DNA of 64,000 bases from Pseudomonas asiatica (GCF_040214835.1 NZ_CP157874.1:5420501-5484500); one strand, 5' to 3'. Shown: positions 21,201-30,981, numbered from the stretch's first letter. The notes: generated by a model from the letters alone, not told the origin. Program-made: numbers and translations.

Positions 21201-23751
21201 GGAGCAACGCAACGAGCTGCAAAGCAGCCTGGACGATTGGAGCGAAGCCATTTCGCCGGCAAGCGACCAGGCAGCACACGACTACGACAGCCTGCGTGAC
21301 TCGATCATGCAACATTGGTACGACACTGCGCTGGACGAGAGCACCGGGCCCACCACCGAACTGCGTATCGCCCGCGTCCCGCTTGCCGACGTGCCCCTCA
21401 CCTTGCCCGCTTTTTTCAACGCACGCGTGCGCAGCCTGAGCCTGATCGACTTACCGTCAGGGTCCTTGGCGGGGTGGGCGCAAAACGAGCGCCTGCTGCA
21501 CCGCCTGCTCAGGCAGATGCCGCAGATCGAGTCGCTGGAAATCAGCCGTCCGTTTGACCCCAGGGCAACGCCCTCGCCCTTCCTGTTCAGCGTGCCCACC
21601 ATCACCGAGTGCCTGCCAGGGTTGCAACGACTGGTGCTCACCAACCAGAACATGACGCTTTCCGAAAGCGACCTGAACCTGCTGTCAGGGCTTCGCCAAT
21701 TGAGATACCTGGACCTGAGTGGTAACCGGCTGGCGCAGAGCAACAGGCCAAGCTTCCATGAATTGACCCTGGATTACCTGGGCCTGGACCAGATGCAATT
21801 GGCCCAATGGCCGATCGGGATTGGTAGCGACGCCCTGGCGCGCATTGCCCACCTGTCATTGCGCCACAACAATCTCAGGTCGTTGCCCACGTTCCTGCTT
21901 CATGAAGCGGACATGCTGACCACGCCACCGGTGATCTCGCTGGAAGGCAACAGTATCAATGAATCCCACCTGCAGCGCTTGTTGCTGAACGAGCACATCG
22001 ACACCTCGGGTATCACCACGGACCAGCCAGCAGCACTTTCCGAACAGCTAGCACGCATTCGCGATGAGCGACGGCAGATGCGCGATGCGATCGATGGCTG
22101 GGCCCAGGCATCCAGTTCGAGCAACCCATTGACCCAGGCCGCACTGGCGGACAGGCAACGTATCGCGTCAGCGATCGACCAATTCTGGGAACAGCAGGAG
22201 CAGGGCCAGTCATACCTGCGCCTGCAACTCGAGGACGTGGCCATCGAGCATTTCCCCAGGCGGCTTCCAGCGTTCTTCGGCGCCCGCGTACGTGCACTCA
22301 GCCTGACGCGGTTGCGAGGCAGCACCTCACAGCTCGATGAACTACTCAGCCGGTTCCCTAACATCAGCCGGCTGACCATCGATGAACACCAGGCCGCCAT
22401 GCCATCGCTGGCATCCGCCCTGGCTCGCCTTCCCCAACTCACCTACCTGGAGTTTCGCAACATGGGTCTGGAGGTCGACCAGGCCATGATGGACATTTTC
22501 GCAGGGCTGCGAAACCTGACCTCGCTGGACCTGTCGGGCAACCGTGCAGGCAGCATCGACCATGTGCCCGCATCGCTGGCCAGCAACCTGCAGTCACTCG
22601 CATTGACCAACATGAACCTGCAAGCCTGGCCCAGCTGGTGTGACAGTTTGCTGCCACTGGAACTTCTGGACCTGAGCTCGAACAACATCACCCAGTTGCC
22701 CGAGCACATCCTGACGAACCTGAACAATCCCATGCCAATCTCGTCGATCGCCTTGTTCGACAACCCACTGCCTCTTGAAACCATCCTGCGGGTACGCACC
22801 TTCTCGGACAGCCAGCACAGCTATTCCTTTGCCCTGGATATCCCCGACGACCTGATGTTCTTCGATTCTTCGAGCGAAGGGTCTCTCGACCACCCTCACT
22901 TCCCACTGCTGGGCGATGATACGCCCAGCCTTGAGGACTGGATGCTGGGTAGCGAAGCACAGAATGCCGCGTTGCAGGACTGCTGGGAGCGGCTCGAAGG
23001 CAGTGATCTGTTGCGTCTGACGGGCCGTTTGCACAATGCCGCCCCATACGTTGACCCGAATACGCGAGCCACCTTCTGCGAACGGGTGCGCTTGATGCTG
23101 GTGGTGGCTGCAAGCAACGAAAGCGAACGCCCGATCATGGAGAGCATCGCCGCAGCGGCATTGCCAGACCCGGTAACCGGCTCGCAGACCTGCCATGACG
23201 GAGCGCTGCAGGAGTTCAACAATATTGAACTGTACCTGATGAGCCAACGCCTGTTGGTCGACGCCGGCGATTCCCTGCAAGCACTGCGTCGTCGGCTGTT
23301 GCAGCTTTTCCGGATCGAACAGCTGGAGCTGCTGGCCAACCAACGGACCGGCTCGGGTGACCTGGTCTCGGTACGCCTGGCCTACCGCCGGGAACTGGCC
23401 AGGGAACTGGACCTGCCGATCGCCGACAGCATGCGTTTTCGAGGTGCTGCGAACCTGGCGCGCGATGAGCTATCCAGTGTGCTGGAAAAGGTCCGGAAAA
23501 GTGAACTGAGCGATGCACTGGTCGACTACATGCTGGCGAATACGGACTGGACCACGCGCCTGCGCGCCGAGTGTGCCGACCGCTTCGCCGAAATAGACGC
23601 ACGTTTCCGCCTGCGGGTGCTCGAGCTGGCCAGCAAGGACCACTCGCTTCAGGACGAGTTGAACTTGCAGCAAGGCCTGCAAGATGACAGGGACCAGGAA
23701 GAGAACGAGCTACTGCGCGAACTTACCATCAAGCAGATCAACAACAACTGA
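18226..23751 (+). CDS. Giant LRR protein with dermonecrotic-toxin-like N-terminus and C-terminal NEL E3 ubiquitin ligase domain
   Basis: A 1841-residue protein without a signal peptide. Residues 1 to about 400 resemble the dermonecrotic toxin N-terminal-like (DUF6543) module. Two hydrophobic helices lie at about 428-455 and 486-505. Leucine-rich repeats form two related blocks, one starting at LPAFFNARVRSLSL (1060) and one at LPAFFGARVRALSL (1347). The C-terminus from about 1560 resembles the NEL (novel E3 ligase) domain of IpaH/SspH effectors, with TCHDGALQEFNNI supplying a CxD motif; Cys1656 would be the catalytic residue and Asp1658 the conserved acid. Such proteins ubiquitinate host targets chosen by the LRRs. 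Sampled GC is near 52 percent against mid-60s in neighbours. No secretion or immunity gene adjoins. Function in this organism is inferred, not shown. Confidence 0.88.
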   Translation: MPTAVTAVPSVHYATIERRIPTWLKQAPPETRLAMRNWHHPPAWLVTALQQQPEVAKAWQEEHARHREHQVQVHKLFEQLPTLETYATKALTEAIKQRFRLDLDVRNTYLVDARLIETTDAIDSRQAVDRATRSLLHCALHNFDQAAAAEHGMDAPASLLKSSVIVDHRRFMGTVPITNALDIAAEDFADLCRTLDIGGKYHEQVHAIYYPVATPSLGADEAALAVYETLGRAEVSAFRQSLHFARLKGDISETLYSAALATPLDQAPSPSSPVTFSLLELWEAELTGVVLITLQAEGHQAVALYIPEDSTTPLKEFTSQQAMHDELRDRLQADIGYLDKHLADRDKAPITTRLKDRLMPLAWSVRGLHERVPDPYATLYPVMKPFSHAFQGVMAFQKAQRHEKDVLFHATPTEIVDRRTTQAHRELIAGRVLTALNIAGFFVPGLGEAMLAVCLAQLAHEVYEGIDAWENDERDTAYGYLLDVIENVAVMAALSAAAKALRGSQGSETGMASEGPEIEEPEDEEPGIARIPIETPSFIEELEDVETSDGQMRLWKPDLTPYQSFETLPHDLVPDELGLRHHQGKRWLVLQGNQYIVSQAPTTGEYRLQHPASPRRYQPPVRHNGAGAWLHVTDKPLSWSGMTLLRRIGHLSGHFDEPTLQRIIAVSGVHEDELRRALAESQRLPALLEDTLQRFKLDETVRQLADESTRPAEFARAYAGLSRDLAPGAEAIQRAYPKLPSAVANELAREASANELQILDNGKVPLRLAEEARIYQQQIRLARACEGLYLASVPNWDSDLLIVHTLERLPGWPAQTRLRLLQRMSWPTQDHAIGTLDTRPFKTITHAQAGYIVHDASLPSAAVKVYSSLYAALYEALPAAMASMDIADQQALQRLVQESPLLPRPALRVLLGMQPVRPGYRSPMRLADGRLGYPLSGGGPATHGITRQQLFEAIEATGLAARTGRSADQILLALASRGRTQLQIFEHLQTLLEQRNELQSSLDDWSEAISPASDQAAHDYDSLRDSIMQHWYDTALDESTGPTTELRIARVPLADVPLTLPAFFNARVRSLSLIDLPSGSLAGWAQNERLLHRLLRQMPQIESLEISRPFDPRATPSPFLFSVPTITECLPGLQRLVLTNQNMTLSESDLNLLSGLRQLRYLDLSGNRLAQSNRPSFHELTLDYLGLDQMQLAQWPIGIGSDALARIAHLSLRHNNLRSLPTFLLHEADMLTTPPVISLEGNSINESHLQRLLLNEHIDTSGITTDQPAALSEQLARIRDERRQMRDAIDGWAQASSSSNPLTQAALADRQRIASAIDQFWEQQEQGQSYLRLQLEDVAIEHFPRRLPAFFGARVRALSLTRLRGSTSQLDELLSRFPNISRLTIDEHQAAMPSLASALARLPQLTYLEFRNMGLEVDQAMMDIFAGLRNLTSLDLSGNRAGSIDHVPASLASNLQSLALTNMNLQAWPSWCDSLLPLELLDLSSNNITQLPEHILTNLNNPMPISSIALFDNPLPLETILRVRTFSDSQHSYSFALDIPDDLMFFDSSSEGSLDHPHFPLLGDDTPSLEDWMLGSEAQNAALQDCWERLEGSDLLRLTGRLHNAAPYVDPNTRATFCERVRLMLVVAASNESERPIMESIAAAALPDPVTGSQTCHDGALQEFNNIELYLMSQRLLVDAGDSLQALRRRLLQLFRIEQLELLANQRTGSGDLVSVRLAYRRELARELDLPIADSMRFRGAANLARDELSSVLEKVRKSELSDALVDYMLANTDWTTRLRAECADRFAEIDARFRLRVLELASKDHSLQDELNLQQGLQDDRDQEENELLRELTIKQINNN

Positions 23752-23763
23752 CCCGTAGTGACT

Positions 23764-23793
23764 GGCGACGCGCATGGCCTGCATCGCGTCGCC
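23764..23793. terminator. Hairpin between the convergent LRR-NEL gene and hutG
   Basis: A perfect 9-base stem ggcgacgcg / cgcgtcgcc with a 12-base loop lies 12 bases after the toxin gene stop, followed by attctta. It lacks a long T-run and is a plausible shared terminator for the two convergent genes. Confidence 0.6.
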
Positions 23794-23810
23794 ATTCTTA
23801 CTGGCGAACT

Positions 23811-24614
23811 TCACCGCCCGTAATGTGCCTTGCCCCAATCCAGCACTGCCAGCAGAAGCTGCTTCAACACCTCCTGTGTCGGCCGTGCCAGGTCTTCGCG
23901 GTAATCGAACGGCTCGGTCTCTTCCATATAGGTGCTCTGCGCCAGCTCCAGCTGCACCGCATGGATGTGATTGGCCGGATCGCCGTAATGCCGGGTGATA
24001 TGCCCGCCCTTGAAGCGGCCATTGAGCACATGGCTGTAACCTGGCGCCTCGGCGCACACTCCATGCAGCCGCTCAGCCAGTTCCGGATCGCAACTGGCGC
24101 CGTTGAAGGTACCCAGGTTGAAGTCCGGCAGCTTGCCGTCGAACAGGTGTGGGATCAGCGAACGGATCGAATGGGCGTCCCACAGCAGGGCGTAGCCGAA
24201 CTGCTCGCGCAGCCGCGCCAGCTCGCGACGAATCGTGTCGTGGTAGGGGCGCCAGATCTGCTCCAGATACTGCTTGCGCTCCTCGCCTGTCGGCACCAGC
24301 CCGTCCTTGAACAATGGCTCGCCATCGAACAGCGTGGCCGGGTACAGGCCGGTGGTGGCACCAACGTACAGTGGCTTGTCGTCATCCGGCCGGTTCAGGT
24401 CGATGACGAAGCGGGAATACTCCGCCGCCACCACGCTGGCGCCCATGTCACGGGCAAAGTCATACAACCGTGGAATATGCCAGTCGGTGTCCGGCAGGCT
24501 GCGCGCCTGGTCGACCAGGCCGTCTCGTACCGCCGGCGACAGTTGCAGGCCGGCATGGGGCATGCTGATCAGCAGCGGCAGGCGCCCCTGGTGAAAACTC
24601 AGTACCTTGTCCAT
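23811..24614 (-). CDS. hutG: HutG, N-formylglutamate deformylase
   Basis: A 267-residue N-formylglutamate amidohydrolase that yields glutamate and formate, the last step of the five-step histidine pathway. Motifs include ISMPHAG near the N-terminus, DTDWHIPRLYDF, and DAHSIRS with nearby FKGGHITRHYG, which supply metal ligands. It is the last gene of the hut run and lies 10 bases after hutI. Its presence together with hutF shows that this organism uses the formylglutamate branch. Confidence 0.96.
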   Translation of the reverse strand: MDKVLSFHQGRLPLLISMPHAGLQLSPAVRDGLVDQARSLPDTDWHIPRLYDFARDMGASVVAAEYSRFVIDLNRPDDDKPLYVGATTGLYPATLFDGEPLFKDGLVPTGEERKQYLEQIWRPYHDTIRRELARLREQFGYALLWDAHSIRSLIPHLFDGKLPDFNLGTFNGASCDPELAERLHGVCAEAPGYSHVLNGRFKGGHITRHYGDPANHIHAVQLELAQSTYMEETEPFDYREDLARPTQEVLKQLLLAVLDWGKAHYGR

Positions 24615-24624
24615 CGTGCCTCAC

Positions 24625-25830
24625 TCAGTTGGAAATCTCGTGGCCCTTGCGCACCACGCGCTTGGGCAGGTCGCCGCCCAGCCAGTAGGCCAGGTCGGCG
24701 GGGCGTTCGATCTGCCAGGCGACGAAGTCGGCGACCTTGCCCACTTCCAGCGAGCCGTGGCTGTCGCCCAGGCCCAGCGCCGTGGCGGCGTGCACGGTGA
24801 CACCGGCCAGGGCTTCTTCCGGGGTCATGCGGAAGCAGGTGCAGCCCATGTTCAGCATCAGCCGCAGCGACAACCCTGGCGAGGTGCCGGGGTTGAGGTC
24901 GCTGGCCAGGGCAATCTTCACGCCGTGGCGGCGCAAGGCGTCCATCGGCGGCAGCTGGGTTTCGCGCAGGAAGTAGAACGCGCCCGGCAGCAGCACGGCG
25001 ACCGTGCCGGCTTTTGCCATGGCAATGGCGTCTTCCTCGGTCATGAATTCCAGATGGTCAGCCGAAAGCGCCTGGTAGCGCGCCGCCAGGCTGGAGCCGT
25101 GCAGCGACGACAACTGTTCGGCGTGCAGCTTGACCGGCAGGCCCAGCTCGCGCGCCTTGATGAACAGCCGCTCGACCTGGGCCGGGGAGAACGCCAGGTG
25201 TTCGCAGAAGGCATCCACTGCGTCCACCAGGCCTTCGGCAGCCAGGGCCGGCAGCATTTCGTCGCAGATGTGCGCGATGTATTCGTCAGCCCGGCCGACG
25301 TATTCCGGCGGCAAGGCATGGGCTGCCAGGCAGGTGGCGCGCACCGCCAGCGGCAACTCGTCGGCCAGGCGCCGGGCCACACGCAGCATCTTGCGCTCGT
25401 TGGCCAGGTCCAGGCCGTAGCCGGACTTGATCTCGATGGTGGTCACGCCATCGCGCATCAGAGCCTGGACCCGCTGGCGAGCACTGGCGAACAGCTCGTC
25501 CTCGCTGGCCGCGCGGGTGGCCCGCACGGTGCTGGCGATGCCACCGCCCTGTGCGGCGATTTCGGCATAGCTCACGCCCTGCAGGCGCTGCTCGAACTCG
25601 CCGCTGCGGTTGCCACCGAACACCGCGTGGGTGTGGCAGTCGATCAGCCCCGGGGTGACCCAGGCGCCGCCCAGGTCCACCGTACGCTCGGCATCGACCG
25701 ACGCCAGCTCGACGCGTGGGCCGATCCACTCGATCAGCCCGGCGTTGGTGACGATGGCCGCGTCCTCGATGGCCGAGTAACGGCCCTCGGCCATGGTTGC
25801 CACATGGCAGTGCTGCCAGACGGTTCTCAT
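24625..25830 (-). CDS. hutI: HutI, imidazolonepropionase
   Basis: A 401-residue metal-dependent amidohydrolase that opens the ring of imidazolone propionate to formiminoglutamate. The metal site is seen in [12 protein letters not shown], later KLHAEQLS with an upstream [12 protein letters not shown] substrate-binding segment, and [12 protein letters not shown] carries the conserved Asp. Length is typical. It sits between the hut permease (16-base gap) and hutG. Confidence 0.97.
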   Translation of the reverse strand: MRTVWQHCHVATMAEGRYSAIEDAAIVTNAGLIEWIGPRVELASVDAERTVDLGGAWVTPGLIDCHTHAVFGGNRSGEFEQRLQGVSYAEIAAQGGGIASTVRATRAASEDELFASARQRVQALMRDGVTTIEIKSGYGLDLANERKMLRVARRLADELPLAVRATCLAAHALPPEYVGRADEYIAHICDEMLPALAAEGLVDAVDAFCEHLAFSPAQVERLFIKARELGLPVKLHAEQLSSLHGSSLAARYQALSADHLEFMTEEDAIAMAKAGTVAVLLPGAFYFLRETQLPPMDALRRHGVKIALASDLNPGTSPGLSLRLMLNMGCTCFRMTPEEALAGVTVHAATALGLGDSHGSLEVGKVADFVAWQIERPADLAYWLGGDLPKRVVRKGHEISN

Positions 25831-25846
25831 ACATTGACTCCTGTAC

Positions 25847-27250
25847 TTAGCGGTGCAGCTCGGCCGGTTCCGCTACCGGTTTGCCCTGCCCTGCGCGCGG
25901 CTTGCACCACAGCAGGTAGGACGCCACCAGGAACACCACCCAGACCACGCCGACGAGCAGTGCCGCCTGGGTATCCGGGAAGTAACCGAGCACGCCAAAG
26001 ATGAACACCATGAACGCAATGGCCATGGCCGGGCCGTAAGGCCAGAACGGTACCGGGAACTGTAGCTGGGCCACTTGTTCACGGCTCATGCTGCGGCGCA
26101 TGGCCACTTGGGTGAGCAGGATCATCAGCCACACCCACACGGTGGCGAAGGTAGCGATCGAGGCGATCAGCAGGAACACGTTCTCCGGGATCAGGTAGTT
26201 GAGCAGCACGCCGATCAGCAGCGCAGCACCCATCACCACAACGGTCATCCACGGCACGCCGTGCTTCGACAGCTTGCTGAAGCCGCGCGGCGCGTGGCCT
26301 TGCTGGGCCAGGCCGTACATCATGCGGCCGGCGCCGAAGATGTCGCTGTTGATGGCCGAGATCGCGGCGGAAATCACCACGATGTTCAGCACCGCGGCGG
26401 CAGAGCCGATGCCCAGGTTACTGAAGATCTGCACGAACGGGCTGCCCTGGCTGCCGATCTGCGGCCATGGGAACAGGCACATCAGCACGAACAGGGTGAG
26501 CACGTAGAACAGCAGGATGCGCAACGGCACGGCGTTGATCGCCTTGGGGATGACCCGCTGCGGGTCCTTGGCCTCACCGGCGGTGACGCCGATGATCTCG
26601 ATGCCGCCGAACGCGAACATCACCACGGCAAAGGAGGCGATCAGGCCACCCACGCCATTGGGCATGAAGCCGCCGTGGTCGAACAGGTTGCTGACACCCA
26701 CGGCCTGCCCGGTGCCTACCTGGCTGAAGCCGAAGGCCATGATGCCGAGGCCGGCCAGGATCATCGCCACGATGGCGCCGACCTTGAGCAGCGACAGCCA
26801 GAATTCCATTTCGCCAAAGACCTTGACGTTGCACAGGTTGAGGCCGCCGATCAGGAAGACGATGCCCAGCACCCAGATCCAGCGGGCCACTTCCGGGAAC
26901 CAGAAGCCCATGTAGATACCGAAGGCGGTGACGTCGGCGATGGCGACGATGACCATCTCGAAGGCGTAGGTCCAGCCGAGGATGAAGCCGGCCATGGGGC
27001 CGAGGTAGGTGCTGGCGTAGTGGCCGAACGAGCCAGCGACCGGGTTGTGCACAGCCATTTCGCCGAGGGCGCGCATGACCATGAACACGGCGGCGCCGCC
27101 GATCAGGTAGGCCAGCAGCACGGCCGGGCCGGCCATCTGGATGGCCGAGGCGGAGCCGTAGAACAGGCCGGTGCCGATGGCGGAACCGAGGGCCATGAAA
27201 CGGATGTGGCGGGCACTTAGCCCGCGCTTTAGACCTTGAGCTTGTTGCAT
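25847..27250 (-). CDS. hutT: APC-family amino acid permease of the hut operon (probable histidine transporter HutT)
   Basis: A 467-residue permease with about twelve transmembrane helices of the amino acid-polyamine-organocation superfamily. The N-terminal [29 protein letters not shown] consensus of the AAT subfamily is clear, and the first helix GSAIGTGLF is the substrate-binding break. Automated annotation often calls such proteins proline-specific permease ProY, but its place inside hut between hutH and hutI argues for histidine or urocanate uptake. Confidence 0.85.
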   Translation of the reverse strand: MQQAQGLKRGLSARHIRFMALGSAIGTGLFYGSASAIQMAGPAVLLAYLIGGAAVFMVMRALGEMAVHNPVAGSFGHYASTYLGPMAGFILGWTYAFEMVIVAIADVTAFGIYMGFWFPEVARWIWVLGIVFLIGGLNLCNVKVFGEMEFWLSLLKVGAIVAMILAGLGIMAFGFSQVGTGQAVGVSNLFDHGGFMPNGVGGLIASFAVVMFAFGGIEIIGVTAGEAKDPQRVIPKAINAVPLRILLFYVLTLFVLMCLFPWPQIGSQGSPFVQIFSNLGIGSAAAVLNIVVISAAISAINSDIFGAGRMMYGLAQQGHAPRGFSKLSKHGVPWMTVVVMGAALLIGVLLNYLIPENVFLLIASIATFATVWVWLMILLTQVAMRRSMSREQVAQLQFPVPFWPYGPAMAIAFMVFIFGVLGYFPDTQAALLVGVVWVVFLVASYLLWCKPRAGQGKPVAEPAELHR

Positions 27251-27290
27251 GTCACGTCCTTAAATTGTTTTTGTGGTCGTGAGATCGAAG

Positions 27291-27399
27291 GGGGCTGCCT
27301 TGCAGCCCAATCGCCGGCAAGCCAGCTCCCACAGAGATGGTATGTCGCATCTCCATCTGTGGGAGCCGGCTTGCCGGCGATGGGCCGCACAGCGGCCCC
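27291..27399. repeat. Paired inverted REP element inside the hut operon (hutH-hutT gap)
   Basis: Inverted arms atcgccggcaagccagctcc and its counterpart, framed by outer gggctgc...gcagccc and gggccgc...gcggccc hairpins. A variant of the GGGAGCGGG family. It separates hutH from hutT and may weaken or stabilise the distal part of the operon transcript. Confidence 0.88.
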
Positions 27400-27407
27400 T
27401 GGGGGCA

Positions 27408-28940
27408 TTACAGGCTTGGCAGCACACCAGCCGGCAGCAGGCCGGTCAGGCGACCCTTGGCCAACAGTTCCACGGCCTTTTCGATGTCGGGCGCGAAGAA
27501 ACGGTCACGGTCGTAGTGCGGTACTTCGCTGCGCAGCGCCTGGCGCGCCTGCTCCAGCTTGGCCGAGGTCTTCAGGCCCTTGCGCAGGTCCAGGCCCTGG
27601 CAGGCGCCCAGCCATTCGATGGCCAGCACGCCACGGGTGTTTTCGGCCATTTCCCACAGACGCTTGCCGGCAGCCGGGGCCATCGACACGTGGTCTTCCT
27701 GGTTGGCCGAGGTCGGCAGGCTGTCGACGCTGTGCGGGTGCGACAGGGCCTTGTTCTCGCTGGCCAGGGCAGCAGCGGTGACCTGGGCGATCATGAAGCC
27801 CGAGTTGACCCCGCCGTTTTCCACCAGGAACGGCGGCAGCTGGGACATGTGCTTGTCCATCATCAGCGAGATACGGCGCTCGCTGAGCGAACCGATTTCG
27901 GCAATGGCCAGGGCAATGTTGTCGGCGGCCATGGCCACCGGCTCGGCGTGGAAGTTACCGCCGGAAATCACGTCACCTTCGGCAGCGAACACCAGCGGGT
28001 TGTCCGACACGGCGTTGGCTTCGATGCCCAGTACCTCGGCGGCCTGGCGCAGCTGGGTCAGGCAGGCGCCCATGACCTGCGGCTGGCAGCGCAGCGAGTA
28101 CGGGTCCTGGACCTTGTCGCAGTTCTTGTGCGACAGCGACACTTCGCTGGAGTCGCCCAGCAGGTCACGGAAGCAGGCAGCGGTGTCGATCTGGCCGCGC
28201 TGGCCACGCACTTCGTGGATACGCGCATCGAACGGCGAGCGCGAGCCCAGTGCGGCTTCGACGCTCAGGCCGCCGCAGGCGATGGCAGCGGCGTACAGGT
28301 CTTCGCCCTGGAACAGGCCACGCAGGGCATAGGCGGTGGACGCCTGGGTGCCGTTGAGCAGGGCCAGGCCCTCCTTGGCGGCCAGGGTCAGCGGCTCGAG
28401 GCCGGCCACGGCCAGGGCTTCGGTGGCTGGCAGCCACTGGCCCTTGTAGCGCGCCTTGCCTTCACCCAGCAGCACCAGAGACATGTGCGCCAGCGGGGCG
28501 AGGTCGCCGGAAGCGCCCACCGAACCCTTCAGCGGGATGTGCGGGTAGACTTCGGCGTTGACCAGGGCGATCAGCGCGTCGATGACTTTGCGACGGATGC
28601 CGGAGAAGCCACGGCTGAGGCTGTTGATCTTCAGCACCATGATCAGCCGCACCAGGTCGTCATCCAGCGGCGCGCCGACACCGGCGGCGTGGGACAGCAC
28701 CAGCGAGCGCTGCAGGTTTTCCAGGTCGTGGCTGGCGATGCGGGTCGAGGCCAGCAGGCCGAAACCGGTGTTGATGCCGTAGGCGGTACGGTCTTCGGCA
28801 ATGATCTGCTCGACGCAGGCAACGCTGGCGTCGATGGCCGGCGCGGCGCTGGCGTCCAGTTGCAGACGCACGGGAGCGGCATGGATGGCGCGCAGCTGGG
28901 CCAGGGTCAGGGTGCCGGGCTTGAGGGTCAATTCGGTCAC
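27408..28940 (-). CDS. hutH: HutH, histidine ammonia-lyase
   Basis: A 510-residue enzyme that removes ammonia from histidine to give urocanate, the first step of hut. The MIO prosthetic group arises from Ala143-Ser144-Gly145 in [14 protein letters not shown]. The conserved YGINTGFG segment near residue 54 and the QEDHVSM segment in the C-terminal half are present. The start is a GTG at 28940 with GGAG seven bases upstream. Length is that of P. putida HAL. Confidence 0.97.
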   Translation of the reverse strand: MTELTLKPGTLTLAQLRAIHAAPVRLQLDASAAPAIDASVACVEQIIAEDRTAYGINTGFGLLASTRIASHDLENLQRSLVLSHAAGVGAPLDDDLVRLIMVLKINSLSRGFSGIRRKVIDALIALVNAEVYPHIPLKGSVGASGDLAPLAHMSLVLLGEGKARYKGQWLPATEALAVAGLEPLTLAAKEGLALLNGTQASTAYALRGLFQGEDLYAAAIACGGLSVEAALGSRSPFDARIHEVRGQRGQIDTAACFRDLLGDSSEVSLSHKNCDKVQDPYSLRCQPQVMGACLTQLRQAAEVLGIEANAVSDNPLVFAAEGDVISGGNFHAEPVAMAADNIALAIAEIGSLSERRISLMMDKHMSQLPPFLVENGGVNSGFMIAQVTAAALASENKALSHPHSVDSLPTSANQEDHVSMAPAAGKRLWEMAENTRGVLAIEWLGACQGLDLRKGLKTSAKLEQARQALRSEVPHYDRDRFFAPDIEKAVELLAKGRLTGLLPAGVLPSL

Positions 28941-28999
28941 TTCACTACTCCAATCGCGTGGAGCCGCAGGCCCGTTTGTGAGTGCCTGCGTGCTCCTTC

Positions 29000-29007
29000 T
29001 TGTTGTT
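29000..29007 (-). promoter_or_regulatory. CA-rich Hfq/Crc-type motif upstream of hutH
   Basis: On the minus strand the sequence AACAACAAGAAGGAG occurs 60 bases before hutH. AACAACAA matches the CA motif bound by Hfq/Crc in catabolite repression of pseudomonads. Just upstream is a hairpin cacccc-ttgt-ggggtg (29014-29029). Suggestive only. Confidence 0.4.
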
Positions 29008-29047
29008 CAGTATCACCCCTTGTGGGGTGCGATCCAAAGCGTGGCGA

Positions 29048-30721
29048 TCAGCCAGTGATCATCGGCAGGTCCAGGCCCTGCTCCTTGGCGCACTCGATGG
29101 CGATGTCGTAACCGGCATCGGCATGACGCATTACACCGGTCCCTGGGTCGTTGGTCAGCACGCGAGCGATACGCTCGGCGGCTTCATCGGTACCGTCGCA
29201 GACGATGACCATGCCCGAGTGCTGGGAGAAGCCCATGCCCACGCCACCACCGTGGTGCAGCGAAACCCAGGTAGCACCGCCGGCGGTGTTCAGCAGGGCG
29301 TTGAGCAGCGGCCAGTCGGAGACAGCGTCGGAACCGTCGCGCATGGCTTCGGTTTCACGGTTGGGGCTGGACACCGAACCGGAGTCCAGGTGGTCACGGC
29401 CGATCACGATCGGTGCCGACAGCTCGCCGCTGCGTACCATTTCGTTGAACGCCAGGCCCAGCTTGGCGCGCAGGCCCAGGCCAACCCAGCAGATACGTGC
29501 CGGCAGGCCCTGGAAGCTGATGCGCTCGCGAGCCATGTCCAGCCAGCGGTGCAGGTGGGCGTCGTCGGGGATCAGTTCCTTGACCTTGGCGTCGGTCTTG
29601 TAGATGTCTTCGGCATCACCGGACAGCGCCGCCCAGCGGAACGGGCCGATGCCACGGCAGAACAGCGGGCGGATGTAGGCCGGCACGAAGCCCGGGAAGT
29701 CGAAGGCATTGGCCACGCCTTCTTCCTTGGCCATCTGGCGGATGTTGTTGCCATAGTCGAAAGTCGGAACACCCTGCTTCTGGAAGTCGAGCATGGCTTG
29801 CACGTGCACGGCCATCGATTGCTTGGCGGCCTTGACCACTGCAGCCGGCTCGGTCTGCGCGCGGTCGCGGTACTGTTCCCAGGTCCAGCCGGCTGGCAGG
29901 TAACCGTTCAGCGGGTCGTGGGCGCTGGTCTGGTCGGTGACCATGTCCGGGCGCACGCCACGCTTGACCAGCTCTGGCAGGATTTCGGCAGCGTTGCCGT
30001 GCAGGGCGATGGAGATGGCCTTGCCTTCGGCGGTGTACTTGGCAATGCGTGCCAGGGCGTCGTCGAGGTCAGTGGCCTGCTCGTCGACGTAGCGGGTTTC
30101 CAGACGGAAGTCGATGCGGCTCTGCTGGCATTCGATGTTCAGCGAGCAGGCACCGGCCAGGGTGGCGGCCAGTGGCTGGGCGCCGCCCATGCCGCCCAGG
30201 CCGGCGGTCAGTACCCACTTGCCTTTCAGGCTGCCGCCGTAATGCTGGCGACCGGCTTCGACGAAGGTTTCGTAGGTGCCCTGGACGATGCCCTGGCTGC
30301 CGATGTAGATCCAGCTGCCGGCGGTCATCTGGCCGTACATTGCCAGGCCTTTGGCGTCCAGTTCGTTGAAGTGTTCCCAGTTGGCCCAGTGCGGCACCAG
30401 GTTGGAGTTGGCGATCAGTACGCGCGGGGCGTTGCTGTGGGTCTTGAACACGCCGACCGGCTTGCCCGACTGCACCAGCAGGGTTTCGTCGTCTTCCAGG
30501 CGGGTCAGGGTCTCGACGATCTTGTCGTAGCACGCCCAGTTACGGGCAGCGCGGCCGATACCGCCGTACACCACCAGTTCTTTCGGGTTTTCCGCGACCT
30601 GTGGATCGAGGTTGTTCATCAGCATGCGCAGTGGCGCTTCGGTCAGCCAGCTTTTGGCAGTCAGCTTGTTGCCACGTGGGGCACGGATTTCAACGTCACG
30701 GTATTTGTTGTTGTCGGTCAC
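29048..30721 (-). CDS. hutU: HutU, urocanate hydratase
   Basis: A 557-residue NAD-dependent urocanase converting urocanate to imidazolone propionate. The glycine-rich NAD segment [15 protein letters not shown] (about residues 175-190) and the GFSQHSGM / [18 protein letters not shown]-terminal segments are characteristic. The frame stays open to 30922, but GTG at 30721, with AGAGGA upstream, gives exactly the length I remember for P. putida urocanase. It precedes hutH. Confidence 0.97.
   Translation of the reverse strand: MTDNNKYRDVEIRAPRGNKLTAKSWLTEAPLRMLMNNLDPQVAENPKELVVYGGIGRAARNWACYDKIVETLTRLEDDETLLVQSGKPVGVFKTHSNAPRVLIANSNLVPHWANWEHFNELDAKGLAMYGQMTAGSWIYIGSQGIVQGTYETFVEAGRQHYGGSLKGKWVLTAGLGGMGGAQPLAATLAGACSLNIECQQSRIDFRLETRYVDEQATDLDDALARIAKYTAEGKAISIALHGNAAEILPELVKRGVRPDMVTDQTSAHDPLNGYLPAGWTWEQYRDRAQTEPAAVVKAAKQSMAVHVQAMLDFQKQGVPTFDYGNNIRQMAKEEGVANAFDFPGFVPAYIRPLFCRGIGPFRWAALSGDAEDIYKTDAKVKELIPDDAHLHRWLDMARERISFQGLPARICWVGLGLRAKLGLAFNEMVRSGELSAPIVIGRDHLDSGSVSSPNRETEAMRDGSDAVSDWPLLNALLNTAGGATWVSLHHGGGVGMGFSQHSGMVIVCDGTDEAAERIARVLTNDPGTGVMRHADAGYDIAIECAKEQGLDLPMITG
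30705..30712 (-). promoter_or_regulatory. CA-rich Hfq/Crc-type motif at the hutU start
   Basis: Minus-strand AACAACAA lies within codons 3-6 of hutU, so binding of Hfq/Crc there would block initiation. hut genes are known targets of carbon catabolite repression in pseudomonads; the assignment here is by motif only. Confidence 0.5.
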
Positions 30722-30786
30722 GGGAAAGGTCCTCTGCGGTCGTCCGCGGGCGGGTATGTCGTGGTAGATATACAAACACACCTTTA

Positions 30787-30800
30787 CTTGTATGTACAAG
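30787..30800. promoter_or_regulatory. HutC operator upstream of hutU
   Basis: CTTGTA-TG-TACAAG forms two perfect 6-base inverted arms 66 bases upstream of the hutU start. It matches the CTTGTATGTACAAG site recognised by the GntR-family repressor HutC, encoded in this locus. Confidence 0.8.
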
Positions 30801-30850
30801 CATGGACAACCAAAATAATCGGACTTTTCCGCTGAGCGGCCAAAAAAACC

Positions 30851-30973
30851 CGGGGCCGCTGCGCGGCCCTTTCGCGACACAAGGCCGCTCCTACAGGGGA
30901 CCGCGCCAGCCAAAGCATGCACGGTGCGTGTAGGAGCGGCCTTGCGTCGCGAAAGGGCTGCGCAGCAGCCCCC
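30851..30973. repeat. Paired inverted repeat (TAGGAGCGGCC type) between hutD and hutU
   Basis: Inverted arms ttcgcgacacaaggccgctc and complement, framed by ggggccgctgcgcggcccc-like and ggctgcgcagcagcc hairpins. It lies after hutD and just upstream of the hutU promoter region, and likely insulates the hutCD transcript from hutU. Confidence 0.9.
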
Positions 30974-30981
30974 CGGCTATC

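Noticed and set aside
27273..29111. A 612-codon plus-strand frame across hutH
   Set aside because: hutH with its MIO motif occupies the other strand. The antisense product is Gly/Gln/His-rich with no family resemblance.
29048..30835. A 617-codon plus-strand frame across hutU (28982-30835)
   Set aside because: It lies opposite urocanase with intact NAD-binding segments; the plus-strand product is a composition artefact.
30722..30850. A sigma-54 promoter before hutU
   Set aside because: No GG-N10-GC pair with acceptable -24/-12 elements was found on the minus strand near the hutC operator.
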